64,000 nt of DNA from Solirubrobacter taibaiensis (GTDB lineage: Bacteria; Actinomycetota; Thermoleophilia; Solirubrobacterales; Solirubrobacteraceae). The notes under the pieces are model-generated. The model worked only from the letters and a program-made list of their open reading frames with translations, ran no database searches and was not told the origin of the DNA. How positions within the stretch are numbered: the stretch's first letter is position 1; each line of letters opens with the position of its first letter. A program made the translations under genes and the position numbers. Shown here piece by piece: positions 34,534-42,134 of the stretch. The DNA is taken from contig JAPDDQ010000021.1 of the NCBI GenBank assembly GCA_027587225.1, forward strand, positions 1-64,000, given 5' to 3'.

Positions 34534-35171
34534 TCGCCGAGGACCTCAGCTTGTTGCGGGATGGGCTCACCCGCATGTTCGAGGCGTATGGGTTCGAGGT
34601 CGTCGCCGCTTTGGAGGACGGTTCGAATCTCGCCGAGCGGTTGGTCGAGCTCCGCCCCGACGTCGCGGTCGTGGACGTCCGCCTCCCCCCGACCTTCACC
34701 GACGAGGGCCTCCGCGCAGCCATCGAGGCACGCCGCTCCATACCGGGGTTGCCGGTGCTGATCCTGTCGCAGTACGTCGAGCCGCTCTACGCCACCGAGC
34801 TGCTCTCGGACCGCTCGGGCGGCGTCGGCTACCTGCTCAAGAGCCGCGTCGGCGACGTCCGCGAATTCGTCGAATCCGTGCGCCGCGTGGCGAGCGGAGG
34901 CACCGCCTTCGACCCCGAGGTCGTCGCGGAACTGCTGAGCCCCGGATCACAGCGGAGCGGCTTCGAGTCCCTCACCCCACGCGAACGCGAAGTCCTCGCC
35001 GTCATGGCCGAAGGCCGCTCCAACGCCGCCATCGCCGCCCGCCTCGTCATCACCGAGAAATCGGTCAGCAACCACATCAACTCCATCTTCTCCAAGCTCG
35101 ACCTCCCACCCTCCGACGAGGACCACCGCCGCGTCCTCGCGGTCCTCACACACCTCGAAGCCGGCCGCTAG
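34521..35171 (+). CDS. NarL-family response regulator
   Basis: 216 residues. The receiver domain has acidic residues near 8, the phospho-Asp at about 52 in VAVVDVRLPP, the switch Ser in LILSQY and the Lys in YLLKSR. The C-terminal LuxR-type helix-turn-helix (about 150-212) has LTPREREVLAVMAEGRSNAAIA and TEKSVSNHINSIFSKL. It overlaps the kinase gene by 13 bp. The stop TAG lies inside the TAGACT box of the tRNA promoter. Confidence 0.94.
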   Translation: MRVVVAEDLSLLRDGLTRMFEAYGFEVVAALEDGSNLAERLVELRPDVAVVDVRLPPTFTDEGLRAAIEARRSIPGLPVLILSQYVEPLYATELLSDRSGGVGYLLKSRVGDVREFVESVRRVASGGTAFDPEVVAELLSPGSQRSGFESLTPREREVLAVMAEGRSNAAIAARLVITEKSVSNHINSIFSKLDLPPSDEDHRRVLAVLTHLEAGR

Positions 35172-35174
35172 ACT
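35169..35174 (+). promoter_or_regulatory. -10 box of tRNA-Val
   Basis: TAGACT ends 14 nt before the mature tRNA, overlapping the response-regulator stop codon. The spacing fits a short pre-tRNA leader. The box is the same form as those found before many leaderless genes here. Confidence 0.45.
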
Positions 35175-35188
35175 TGCTCGTCCCCTGA

Positions 35189-35260
35189 GGGCGCGTAGCT
35201 CAGTGGGAGAGCGCTCGCTTCACACGCGAGAGGTCGCAGGTTCGAAACCCGCCGCGCCCA
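35189..35260 (+). tRNA. tRNA-Val (anticodon CAC)
   Basis: 72 nt without an encoded CCA. The acceptor arms GGGCGCG and CGCGCCC pair perfectly, discriminator A. D-arm GCTC/GAGC, anticodon stem CTCGC/GCGAG with loop TTCACAC (anticodon CAC at 35221-35223), T-loop TTCGAAA. The T-stem GCAGG/CCCGC carries one A-C mismatch (35238 against 35250). It reads GUG valine codons. Confidence 0.95.
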
Positions 35261-35312
35261 TCGAGGAGCCCCGGCCACGCCTGTCCCAGGCGATCGGTGT
35301 ATAGATGCCGCT

Positions 35313-35726
35313 ATGGCGCAGCCGCCCCGGGCTCCAGTCGATGCCGAGGTCCCAGACGAACCAGCGGCGGTGCCCACGCCGCCGTCGGAGCTCGATCAGG
35401 CGCGGCGCACGTCGATGGCCGCGGAACGCACGTGGCTCGCGTGGTGGCGCTCCGCGCTGGCCGCCAGCGCCGGCGCGCTCGCGGTTGGGCGACTCGCACC
35501 AGAGGTGCTGCACGTCGCTCCGTGGCCGTACATTCTCCTCGGCTGCGGCTACGCGTCGCTGGCGGTCGGGCTGCTGGTCGTCGGCGCGCAACGCCAACGT
35601 GAGTTGGAGCGCGCGCTGCGGACCGGCGGGCACATGCCTCTGCGTTTCCGCACCGTTGGAGTGTTCACCGCCGGCGGGGTCGTGCTCGCCCTCATGACCG
35701 TTGTGTTCGTGATCGCGCAGACCTGA
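35313..35726 (+). CDS. DUF202-family membrane protein (YidH-like)
   Basis: 137 residues: a Pro-rich head, then RTSMAAERTWLAWWRSALAA, the DUF202 opening, and three hydrophobic helices (about 45-63, 70-90 and 113-134). Small membrane protein of unknown biochemical role. TATAGAT lies about 6 nt before the ATG. The 3' end overlaps the convergent coiled-coil protein by 35 bp. It sits next to stress sigma genes, but a functional link is only positional. Confidence 0.88.
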   Translation: MAQPPRAPVDAEVPDEPAAVPTPPSELDQARRTSMAAERTWLAWWRSALAASAGALAVGRLAPEVLHVAPWPYILLGCGYASLAVGLLVVGAQRQRELERALRTGGHMPLRFRTVGVFTAGGVVLALMTVVFVIAQT

Positions 35727-35952
35727 AGCGCTCGGTCCTGCCGCCGGCCAAGAGGCGAAGGTCAACGACCGGAGCGGACGATCGGGCCAGCGTCAGTTCC
35801 GCCTGCAAGATCGCGTTCTCGGCGGCGAGTCGGGTGGCACCCGTCCTGAGGACGGCGACGGTGTCGCGCATGGCGTGGAGCTCGTGTTCCTGGCGCCAGC
35901 ACGTGACACGAAGGGCGTCGAGTTCGCTGTCGCCGGTTGGCCGCATGTACAC
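35692..35952 (-). CDS. Small coiled-coil protein, resembles N-terminal part of anti-sigma regulators
   Basis: 86 residues from a GTG at 35952 (ATG at 35946 also possible). A heptad-like helix (about 10-58) contains RTGATRLAAENAILQAELTLAR. Similar RxGAxxLxAENAxLxxE helices precede an ATPase domain in some actinobacterial anti-sigma regulators; here no HATPase domain follows. Location beside a SigB/F-type sigma gene fits a regulatory role. Reality is supported by the ordered heptads and the convergent-overlap pattern, but it could be a remnant. Confidence 0.55.
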   Translation of the reverse strand: MYMRPTGDSELDALRVTCWRQEHELHAMRDTVAVLRTGATRLAAENAILQAELTLARSSAPVVDLRLLAGGRTERFRSARSRTQRS

Positions 35953-36180
35953 GCCCTACCCGCGCGGCCGGTGTCGTCGTGAGCGAGGGCGGATTTCCGA
36001 CACGTCGTCCAGAAAGTTGCCGCACGGTTCCACGGTGGGATTACAGTTTCGGATGACGAAGGGCACCAAGGCGCGGTCGGCGGTTTGCGGCACCGCTTTC
36101 TGACTTTCGGATCGGCTTACCCAGCGGGTTCGGAGGTTCGGTGACGTGCGTTTCTGCCAGATCGATCGCGACTTCGATAG
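35953..36180. other. Intergenic region upstream of the SigB/F-type sigma gene
   Basis: 228 bp without a convincing gene. I looked for GTTT-N(12-17)-GGGTA, which would indicate SigB/F autoregulation, and found no acceptable match. The weak TTGCCG and TTACAG pair (near 36016 and 36040) could be a housekeeping promoter. Confidence 0.4.
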
Positions 36181-37026
36181 ATGAGCGCCGCGGACGCCTG
36201 GCAGGCGGAGCGGACACGCTGGCGCGCGCTGCATCAGAGCGAAGAGCGCCGGTTGTTTGCGCGGCTCGCGGGGGACCGCACGCCGGCGACCCGGGACGCG
36301 ATCGTGGAGCGGTTCATGCCGCTGGCGCGACAACTCGCGCGGCGCTACCGCTCCAGCAGCGATCTAGACGATCTCGAGCAGGTGGCTGCGATCGGCCTGA
36401 TCAAAGCGATCGACCGCTTTGATCCAGACCGTGGTCTGGCGTTCTCGACGTTCGCGTTTCCGACGATCGTGGGCGAGCTCAAGCGGTATCTACGCGATCA
36501 CAGTTGGTCGGTCCGGCTCCCGCGTTCTCTGCAGGAGAAGTGTGTCGAGGTCGAACGCGCGACGGGTGTGATGACGCTCGAACTCGGACGGGCTCCGAGT
36601 GTGGGTGAACTCGCTGAGCGGGTCGGGTGCACGGTCGAGCAGACCCTCGAGGCCCGTGCGGCGGCGTCGGCCCGCAGTCCGGTCTCGCTCGATCAGCCGC
36701 GCGGGGCCGCGGACGGTTCGGAGACCGGCGGGGTGGAGATCGCCATCGAAGAGACGGGATTCGCGGCGGCGGAGAACTCTGCCGCGCTGGCGGAGTTGCT
36801 GCGTTGCCTGTCTGATCGGGACCAGCGCATCCTGTGGTTGCGGTTCGGCGAGGACCGCACGCAGTCTGAGATCGGCGAGATGGTCGGTCTGTCCCAGATG
36901 CACGTCTCGCGGCTGATCCGTGACGCGATCGCCCGGCTCCAGGACACGGCCCGCCGTCCCCAGGGACACGACGCGCCGCGAGCTGCCCATCCTCTGCTCC
37001 TCGACAGGACGCGTCGCGCGGCGTAG
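36181..37026 (+). CDS. SigB/SigF-type stress or developmental sigma factor (group 3)
   Basis: 281 residues. Region 2: RFMPLARQLARRYRSSSDLDDLEQVAAIGLIKAIDRFDP with AFSTFAFPTIVGELKRYLRDHSWSVRLPRSL, the family signature for core binding and -10 melting. Region 3 (about 115-165) and region 4 (LSDRDQRILWLRFGEDRTQSEIGEMVGLSQMHVSRLIRDAI) follow. A Shine-Dalgarno is not obvious. The STAS antagonist downstream supports partner-switching control, but no anti-sigma kinase with an HATPase domain is in the window. Confidence 0.93.
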   Translation: MSAADAWQAERTRWRALHQSEERRLFARLAGDRTPATRDAIVERFMPLARQLARRYRSSSDLDDLEQVAAIGLIKAIDRFDPDRGLAFSTFAFPTIVGELKRYLRDHSWSVRLPRSLQEKCVEVERATGVMTLELGRAPSVGELAERVGCTVEQTLEARAAASARSPVSLDQPRGAADGSETGGVEIAIEETGFAAAENSAALAELLRCLSDRDQRILWLRFGEDRTQSEIGEMVGLSQMHVSRLIRDAIARLQDTARRPQGHDAPRAAHPLLLDRTRRAA

Positions 37027-37118
37027 GCTGCGTGATTCGGAGGGCATGCGCCGGGGTGTGTTCGCAGAACTCGGCAGCGGCGTCTGACTTCTCTTCTCAA
37101 TGTGTCTCGGAGTAGAGG

Positions 37119-37487
37119 ATGTCTGTCATGCCCGGACGTATACGCATCGCGCGCCGGTTCACCGCCCGCCGCTACGCGGCTTCGCCCGACTTCACGTGTA
37201 CGCGGCACCATGGTGCTGGGAGAACGGTCAAGCTCGTGGTCCGTGGCGAGCTCGATCTCGCCACCAGCGCGGAGCTCGAGCACGCGCTGAGCGACGCGCA
37301 GCCGCGGATCGTGTTGGATCTGCGCGCGCTGAGCTTCATGGACTGCAGCAGCTTGTCGATCCTCGTGTCGGCTACCGATCAGGCCCGCGCGGCCGGCGGG
37401 CGACTGCGGGTGGTCCCGGGCTCGCCGGCGGTCGATCGCCTGTTCCGCCTCACCGGGATCGAACGCCGACTGGAAATGACCTCCTGA
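37119..37487 (+). CDS. STAS-domain anti-sigma factor antagonist
   Basis: 122 residues; Shine-Dalgarno GGAG about 7 nt before the ATG. STAS core: VKLVVRGELDLATSAELEHAL, IVLDLRALSFMDCSSLSILVSA. The phospho-acceptor motif FMDSSG of SpoIIAA-type proteins reads FMDCSS here, keeping the second Ser (the phosphorylated one) but replacing the first Ser by Cys and the Gly by Ser. When unphosphorylated such proteins sequester an anti-sigma kinase and free the sigma factor. An N-terminal basic stretch of about 30 residues is unusual. Confidence 0.9.
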   Translation: MSVMPGRIRIARRFTARRYAASPDFTCTRHHGAGRTVKLVVRGELDLATSAELEHALSDAQPRIVLDLRALSFMDCSSLSILVSATDQARAAGGRLRVVPGSPAVDRLFRLTGIERRLEMTS

Positions 37488-37496
37488 TCGAACGCG

Positions 37497-37862
37497 CTAG
37501 GGCGTCTCGGCGAGGAAGAAGAGCTCGATCTCCAGGTCAGGTCCGACGTGGTGGCTGGAGATGAAATGCGCGACGCGCCGGCGCGTGAGGTGCTCCACGA
37601 TCGCGATGAACCGGTCTTGCATGGCGTGCTGGAAGGCACTGCGGTTCTCGGTCACGACCGGCGCACGCTGGAGCTCGATCAAGGTCTTCTCGACGTCGGT
37701 GTACATGTCGCCGATCACACACGCGAGGAGATCGTCACCCATCATCTGGCTCTTCGCCGTGCCGGGCGGGCGGTGGTAGTAGCGCTCGTGCAACGCGACC
37801 ATCGCGTCGGTCACGGCCGCCAGTAGGGCGCCACCTTCAAGGGGATCGCTGGGGGTCGCCAT
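37497..37862 (-). CDS. DUF2294 domain protein (copy 1)
   Basis: 121 residues from an ATG at 37862 with a purine-rich stretch (AGAGGA) 12 nt upstream. Pattern: ALLAAVTDAMVALHERYYHRPPGTAKSQMMGDDLLACVI, TDVEKTLIELQR, RSAFQHAMQDRFIAIVEHLTRRRVAHFISSHH, ELFFLAE, matching the small DUF2294 proteins. It is divergent from a second copy at 37986. Biochemical function unknown. The link to stress is by position beside sigma and STAS genes. Confidence 0.82.
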   Translation of the reverse strand: MATPSDPLEGGALLAAVTDAMVALHERYYHRPPGTAKSQMMGDDLLACVIGDMYTDVEKTLIELQRAPVVTENRSAFQHAMQDRFIAIVEHLTRRRVAHFISSHHVGPDLEIELFFLAETP

Positions 37863-37985
37863 ACGGCGACGTCCTCTCTCGCTCTCCCAACTGTGCTGCG
37901 CGCGCGAGGCGAAGGGCGAGACCCGACGAGCGACCGAACCACTCACTGTATCCCTTCGGCCTGTTGGAGCAGTAGGGTTGTGAAC

Positions 37986-38429
37986 GTGAGCCACGGGGAC
38001 ACGCACAGCCTGCACGGCACCCACGGCGACGTGCTCACCGCGGTGTCCGACGGCATGGTCGCGCTGTTGAAGGAGTTCTACGGCCGCGGGCCGACGCAGG
38101 CCAAGACCTACTACTACGACGATCTCGTGGTCTGCGTGCTGCGCGGTGGGTTTACGCGCGTGGAGCAGACGCTGCTCGACGGCGGGCGCGGGCACGCCGT
38201 GATCGAGCAGCGTATGGCGTTCCAAGAGGTCATGCGCGAGCGCTTCACGGCGGTCATCGAGCACGCCACCGGCCGGCCGGTGATCGGGTTCATGAGCGGC
38301 AACCAGCAGGAGCCGGACATGATCTGCGAAGTCTTCGTGCTCAGTCCGACCGACCTCATCGCCGATCACGAGCTGCCGGAAACGACCCGCCTGCGCGCGT
38401 CGAGTCCCCCAGCGGTTCCCCCCAGCTAG
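37986..38429 (+). CDS. DUF2294 domain protein (copy 2)
   Basis: 147 residues from a GTG at 37986, 7 nt after TAGGGT (leaderless); the GTG at 37980 is too near the box. Closer to the family consensus than copy 1: MVALLKEFYGRGPTQAKTYYYDDLVVCVLRGGFTRVEQTLL, MAFQEVMRERFTAVIEHATGRPVIGFMSGNQQEPDMICEVFVL. It has a longer C-terminal tail. The N-terminus is His-rich (SHGDTHSLHGTHGD), which could bind metal; not tested by sequence. Confidence 0.85.
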   Translation: MSHGDTHSLHGTHGDVLTAVSDGMVALLKEFYGRGPTQAKTYYYDDLVVCVLRGGFTRVEQTLLDGGRGHAVIEQRMAFQEVMRERFTAVIEHATGRPVIGFMSGNQQEPDMICEVFVLSPTDLIADHELPETTRLRASSPPAVPPS

Positions 38430-38605
38430 TTCAGAGAACGCCCCACCCGACCAGCCCGGTTACGGGCGCGACGCGCCACGTGCAGCGTGCGCACAGTCCT
38501 CGTCGGGTACGTTGACGAGACGGAGGGCATCCGCGCCGAGGTCTCGCCCCGTCTGGGTAGGCAGCGCCGCGTGACTTCCGAGTTGACCCGCGACTCGGAG
38601 ACCCT
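38430..38605. other. Intergenic region
   Basis: 176 bp between the DUF2294 gene and the hypothetical protein. It contains CTCGTC, nine bases, GACGAG (about 38499-38519), a possible stem-loop around GGGTAC. No GTTT -35 partner was found, so I do not call a SigB-type promoter. Nothing else is seen. Confidence 0.4.
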
Positions 38606-39154
38606 GTGCCTGCCCTGCCCGCACCACCTCGCGCCGACCCTACACCTGCCGGCGATGGCTCGTCCCGCAGTGACAGCTTCGCGCGCGCCTACGCGCATCT
38701 TGGCTTTGATCATCCCGATCGGTTTGCGCCGCGCCGAGCGGCGGTGCTATCCGCGCTGGAGGCGACGACGCGGTTGACGCCTCCGCAGGTACGCACGATC
38801 GTCCAGGCGCAATCTCCGCGTCTGCGGCCTTCGGCACCGTCCGCGGTCGCGTTCAACGGTGAGTTCCGCGCGGCGCTCGGGTGCGCGCGCGAAGAGGCCC
38901 GCCTGCACGGCCGCCTGGCGGCGCTCGGCCAGGCCTGGGCGGGGAGCAACCAGCTGGTCGCGCTGCTCACCGTCCGCCGGCCGGCGCTCGCGCCCGTCAT
39001 CGCCACAGCGGTGGCCGGAGAGGTGATGTGCCGGGTGCTCGACGACCTCGGCCAGCGCCGGGTGCTCAGCCCGACCGACGAGGACGTCCTGCGCCGGGCC
39101 TGGCGCGCCGCGCACCCGCTCCCTGCCTACTTTCGGCGTCCGGTCCGCACGTGA
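38606..39154 (+). CDS. Hypothetical protein
   Basis: Up to 182 residues from a GTG at 38606; the true start may be further in, as the first 25 residues are Pro/Ala-rich. The remainder reads as a helical protein (FARAYAHLGFDHPDRFAPRRAAVLSAL; LALLTVRR-like hydrophobic strings are short). It ends 16 bp before the ECF sigma start on the same strand, so it could be co-transcribed. No family recognised. Confidence 0.5.
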   Translation: MPALPAPPRADPTPAGDGSSRSDSFARAYAHLGFDHPDRFAPRRAAVLSALEATTRLTPPQVRTIVQAQSPRLRPSAPSAVAFNGEFRAALGCAREEARLHGRLAALGQAWAGSNQLVALLTVRRPALAPVIATAVAGEVMCRVLDDLGQRRVLSPTDEDVLRRAWRAAHPLPAYFRRPVRT

Positions 39155-39170
39155 CGCGCCGAGGCCGAGC

Positions 39171-39716
39171 TTGACCAGACGTCCCCGAGCCGCGGATCCG
39201 TCGGACGAAGCGCTCATGCACCGGATCCAGCGCGACGACGTCGACGCGCTCGGCGAGCTGTTCGACCGGTACGCCCGCGACGCCTACGGTCTCGCCATCA
39301 GCCTGTGCCGCCGGCCCGAGATCGCCGAGGCGGTGGTCCAAGACGCGTTCGTCTCCATCTGGCGCAGCCGTTCGGGCTACCGGCCGATGGGCGCCAACGT
39401 CGGCGCGTGGGTCAGGACCATGGTCCGTCACCGCGCCATCGACGCGCTCCGGCACAAGCACGTCCACGACCGCTGGCACGACGACGGCGAAGCTGCCGAC
39501 GAGCAGGCCGCGCCCGGCGCCATCGCCGCCGACGCCGAGGAGGCGCGCCGGCTTCGCCAGTCGCTCGCTGCGCTGCCGGAGGCCCAGCGCGACGTGATCG
39601 CGCTCGCGTCCTACGGCGAACTGTCTCACGCCGAGATCTCGGCCTACCTCGATCTCCCGCTCGGCACGGTCAAGGGGCGCATGCGCCAGGGACTGATCAA
39701 GCTCCGCGCAGCTTGA
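39171..39716 (+). CDS. ECF-type RNA polymerase sigma factor
   Basis: 181 residues from a TTG at 39171 (ATG at 39216 is an alternative). Region 2: ALGELFDRYARDAYGLAISLCRRPEIAEAVVQDAFVSIWRS and WVRTMVRHRAIDALRHK. Region 4: LPEAQRDVIALASYGELSHAEISAYLDLPLGTVKGRMRQGLIKL. It is similar to SigK/RpoE-like factors. The next gene on the right is convergent and unrelated, so no anti-sigma partner is visible; the upstream hypothetical protein may be one. Confidence 0.9.
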   Translation: MTRRPRAADPSDEALMHRIQRDDVDALGELFDRYARDAYGLAISLCRRPEIAEAVVQDAFVSIWRSRSGYRPMGANVGAWVRTMVRHRAIDALRHKHVHDRWHDDGEAADEQAAPGAIAADAEEARRLRQSLAALPEAQRDVIALASYGELSHAEISAYLDLPLGTVKGRMRQGLIKLRAA

Positions 39717-39723
39717 TCGCCGA

Positions 39724-41331
39724 TCACGTGGCGGCGGCGGTCTCCCGCGGCGCCGGCGTGGCGCCGAGGATGAGGTCGGCGGCCCGCTCGGCGATCATGA
39801 CCGTCGGCGCGTGCGTGTTGCCGCCCGGGATGAGGGGCATGATCGAGGCGTCGACGACGCGGAGGCCGTCGATGCCGTGGACGCGGAGCCGGCTGTCGAC
39901 GACCGCCTCCTCGTGCGTGTCGCTCATGCGGCACGTGCCGACCGGGTGGTAGATCAGCATCAGGCGCCGCCGCAGGTCGTCCAACAGCGCGTCGTCGTCC
40001 TCAGCCGCGGGACCGGGCTTGAGCTCCTCGCTGATGATCTCGGCCAGTGGGGCCTGCTCGGCGATGCGCCGGCTGAGGCGCATGCCGGCGAGCAGCGAAG
40101 CGACGTCCTCGGGTTCTGACAGCGAGTTGGTGACGAACCGCGGCTTGTCGGTCGGATCGGCCGAGCGCAGCCACAGCCGGCCGCGGGCCTTCGGTGAGAT
40201 CAGCACCGGAGCGATGACCATCGCGTGCCCGTCGTAGGTCGCGGCACCGTGGTCGTCGTAGTAGGCGGCGCCCATGTGGAGCTGGATGTCGGCGGCGGGC
40301 AGCCCGGGTCGGGTGCGATGGAACGCGCCGACCTCGGCCACGGTCGAGGAGAGCGGACCCGTCCGGCGGAGCACCCACTCGGCCATCGCCTTGGGCCGCT
40401 CCGCGACGTACAGCGTGTCCTGGTCCGTGACCGCCCAGATCACGGTGACGAAGGGATGGTCCTGGAGGTTGCGACCCACGCCCTCCAGCGCGTGCCGCAC
40501 CGGCACGCCGACCGCGGCGAGATCCTCGGGGGCACCGATGCCGGACAACTGCAGCAGCTGCGGCGAGCCGATGGTGCCGGCCGACAGGATCACCTCACCG
40601 GCGCGGATCGTCTGCGCGCCCTTGCGGCCCTGACTCACGCGGACGCCGACGGCGCGCGAGCCCTGAAGCTCGATCCCGAGCACGGTGGCACCCGTGCGCA
40701 CCTCGAGGTTGGGCCGCTTGGCCACCGGCTTCAAATAGGCGTCCGCGCTGCTGAAGCGCATGCCGCCGGTCTGGTTGACCTGGAACATCGCGACGCCGTC
40801 CTGCTCGGGCCCGTTGTAGTCGGCCGCGTACGGGATGCCTGCGGCCTCGCTGGCGGCCAGCAGCCGGCGGCAGAGCGGACGCGGGGAGCGCTGCTCGGAG
40901 ACCCGGAGCGGACCGCCGACGCCGTGCCACTCCGACGCGCCGCGCGCGTTGTCCTCGGACTTCAGGAAGTAGGGCAGGACGTCCTGGTAGCCCCAGCCCG
41001 GCGCACCCTGGGCGGCCCAGGCGTCGTAGTCGAGCGGGCGACCACGGACGTAGAGCATCGCGTTCATCGAGCTCGAGCCGCCCAACCCCTTGCCGCGCGG
41101 CACGTACAGCGAGCGGTCGTCGACGTGGGGCTCGGGCTCGGTCATGAAGTCCCAGTCCAGCTTGGTGTGGAACTGCTTCGCGAACGCCGCGGGGATCTTG
41201 ATGTTCGGCGAGCGATCGCGGCCGCCGGCCTCGAGCAGCAGGACGCGGACGGACGGGTCCACGGACAGCCGGTTGGCCAGGACGCACCCCGCCGATCCGG
41301 CGCCGACGATGACGTAGTCGTAGGTGCTCAT
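39724..41331 (-). CDS. GMC-family FAD-dependent oxidoreductase (choline dehydrogenase-like)
   Basis: 535 residues from an ATG at 41331. FAD Rossmann motif YDYVIVGAGSAGCVLANRLS, LLLEAGG, GMC signature 1 (YVPRGKGLGGSSSMNAMLYVRG), GMC signature 2 (GTIGSPQLLQLSGIG), and the C-terminal active-site region YHPVGTCRMS and NTHAPTVMIAERAADL. It oxidises an alcohol; which one cannot be told. In-frame codons upstream of 41331 are antisense to the Crp/Fnr gene and are not part of it. The regulator is divergent, 40 bp away, and may control it. Confidence 0.93.
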   Translation of the reverse strand: MSTYDYVIVGAGSAGCVLANRLSVDPSVRVLLLEAGGRDRSPNIKIPAAFAKQFHTKLDWDFMTEPEPHVDDRSLYVPRGKGLGGSSSMNAMLYVRGRPLDYDAWAAQGAPGWGYQDVLPYFLKSEDNARGASEWHGVGGPLRVSEQRSPRPLCRRLLAASEAAGIPYAADYNGPEQDGVAMFQVNQTGGMRFSSADAYLKPVAKRPNLEVRTGATVLGIELQGSRAVGVRVSQGRKGAQTIRAGEVILSAGTIGSPQLLQLSGIGAPEDLAAVGVPVRHALEGVGRNLQDHPFVTVIWAVTDQDTLYVAERPKAMAEWVLRRTGPLSSTVAEVGAFHRTRPGLPAADIQLHMGAAYYDDHGAATYDGHAMVIAPVLISPKARGRLWLRSADPTDKPRFVTNSLSEPEDVASLLAGMRLSRRIAEQAPLAEIISEELKPGPAAEDDDALLDDLRRRLMLIYHPVGTCRMSDTHEEAVVDSRLRVHGIDGLRVVDASIMPLIPGGNTHAPTVMIAERAADLILGATPAPRETAAAT

Positions 41332-41371
41332 GGCGGTACTCAACCACCGCGCGGCGTAGGCTGGCGCGCAG

Positions 41372-42040
41372 ATGACACGGGCGGCGGAGTTCCTGCAGCT
41401 GCTCGGCGACGACGACCGCGCAGCGCTCGGCGAGATCGGACGCCGCGTCGCGGCCGACCGGCCCGACGTCCTGCTCGCCCGCGGCGACGCCGCGGACCGG
41501 GTGCTCGTGCTCGAGTCCGGCCGGGTGAAGGTCACCGTGCCGACCACGGCGGGCACGGATGCCGTGCTCACCTTCCGCGGCCCGGGTGCGCTGCTCGGCG
41601 AGCAGGCGCTGGTCGACGAGTTGCCACGCTCGGCCGACGTGACCGCGGTCGAGCCGGTCACGCTCCTGGTCATCCCGGCGTCGGCGTTCAGGACGTTCCT
41701 GCGCGACCGCCCGTCGGTCGCGCTCGCGATGCTCGCGATGTTGAGCTCCCGGCTGCGCGCGTCGGACCGCCGGCTGGCCGAGTTCGCGGCCGCGGACACG
41801 CTCGGCCGGGTGTGCGCGCGGCTGGCCGAGCTGTGCGACACCTACGGCGAGGCGGCCGGGGGCGGCAGCGTGCGCATCGCGCTCCCGCTCAGCCAGGAGG
41901 ACCTCGCGGGATGGACCGGCGCCTCGCTCGAGTCGACCGCGAAGGCCTTGCGCGCCCTGCGCCAGCTCGGCTGGATCACGACCGGGCGCCGCGCGATCGA
42001 GGTCCACGACGTCGATGCGCTCCGCAACCGGGCGCCGTAA
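41372..42040 (+). CDS. Crp/Fnr-family transcriptional regulator
   Basis: 222 residues; TAGGCT ends 9 nt before the ATG. A cyclic-nucleotide-binding beta-barrel domain (about 15-120: ADRVLVLESGRVKVTVPTTAG, GPGALLGEQALVDELPRSADVTAVE) is followed by a dimer helix and a winged helix-turn-helix (LPLSQEDLAGWTGASLESTAKALRALRQLGWI). No FNR-type cysteine cluster is seen. The effector is unknown. Adenylate-cyclase-like regulation nearby (43403) makes cAMP a candidate but that is inference. Confidence 0.92.
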   Translation: MTRAAEFLQLLGDDDRAALGEIGRRVAADRPDVLLARGDAADRVLVLESGRVKVTVPTTAGTDAVLTFRGPGALLGEQALVDELPRSADVTAVEPVTLLVIPASAFRTFLRDRPSVALAMLAMLSSRLRASDRRLAEFAAADTLGRVCARLAELCDTYGEAAGGGSVRIALPLSQEDLAGWTGASLESTAKALRALRQLGWITTGRRAIEVHDVDALRNRAP

Positions 42041-42044
42041 TCCC

Positions 42045-42090
42045 AACCTGTCAAACGACATGGAAGGGCTTGCCGGGCGGGCGGATGCTC
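42045..42090 (+). promoter_or_regulatory. Bipartite promoter-like motif, copy 1
   Basis: AACCTGTCAAACGACATGG (42045-42063), 17 non-conserved bases, then GCGGATGCTC (42081-42090). The same two boxes with the same 17-bp spacing occur at 49325-49370. TGTC-AAAC-GACA within the first box is a perfect short inverted repeat. The motif lies 45 bp upstream of the pore-forming protein gene. It is best read as a promoter for a specific sigma factor or as operator plus -10 region. Confidence 0.7.
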
Positions 42091-42134
42091 GTCGCGAGCC
42101 GGCGTGGTGCCAGCTCGCGAACGTCAGGAGCCCC

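Noticed and set aside
38487..38777. Plus-strand frame opening MRTVLVGYVDE
   Set aside because: After about 15 residues it becomes low-complexity, overlaps the better hypothetical gene and has no ribosome binding site.
42049..42071. Reading the TGTCAAA element as an ECF41/ECF42-type -35 box with a nearby -10
   Set aside because: At the usual 16-17 bp spacing from TGTCAAA the sequence is not conserved between the two copies; the conserved second box lies further downstream.
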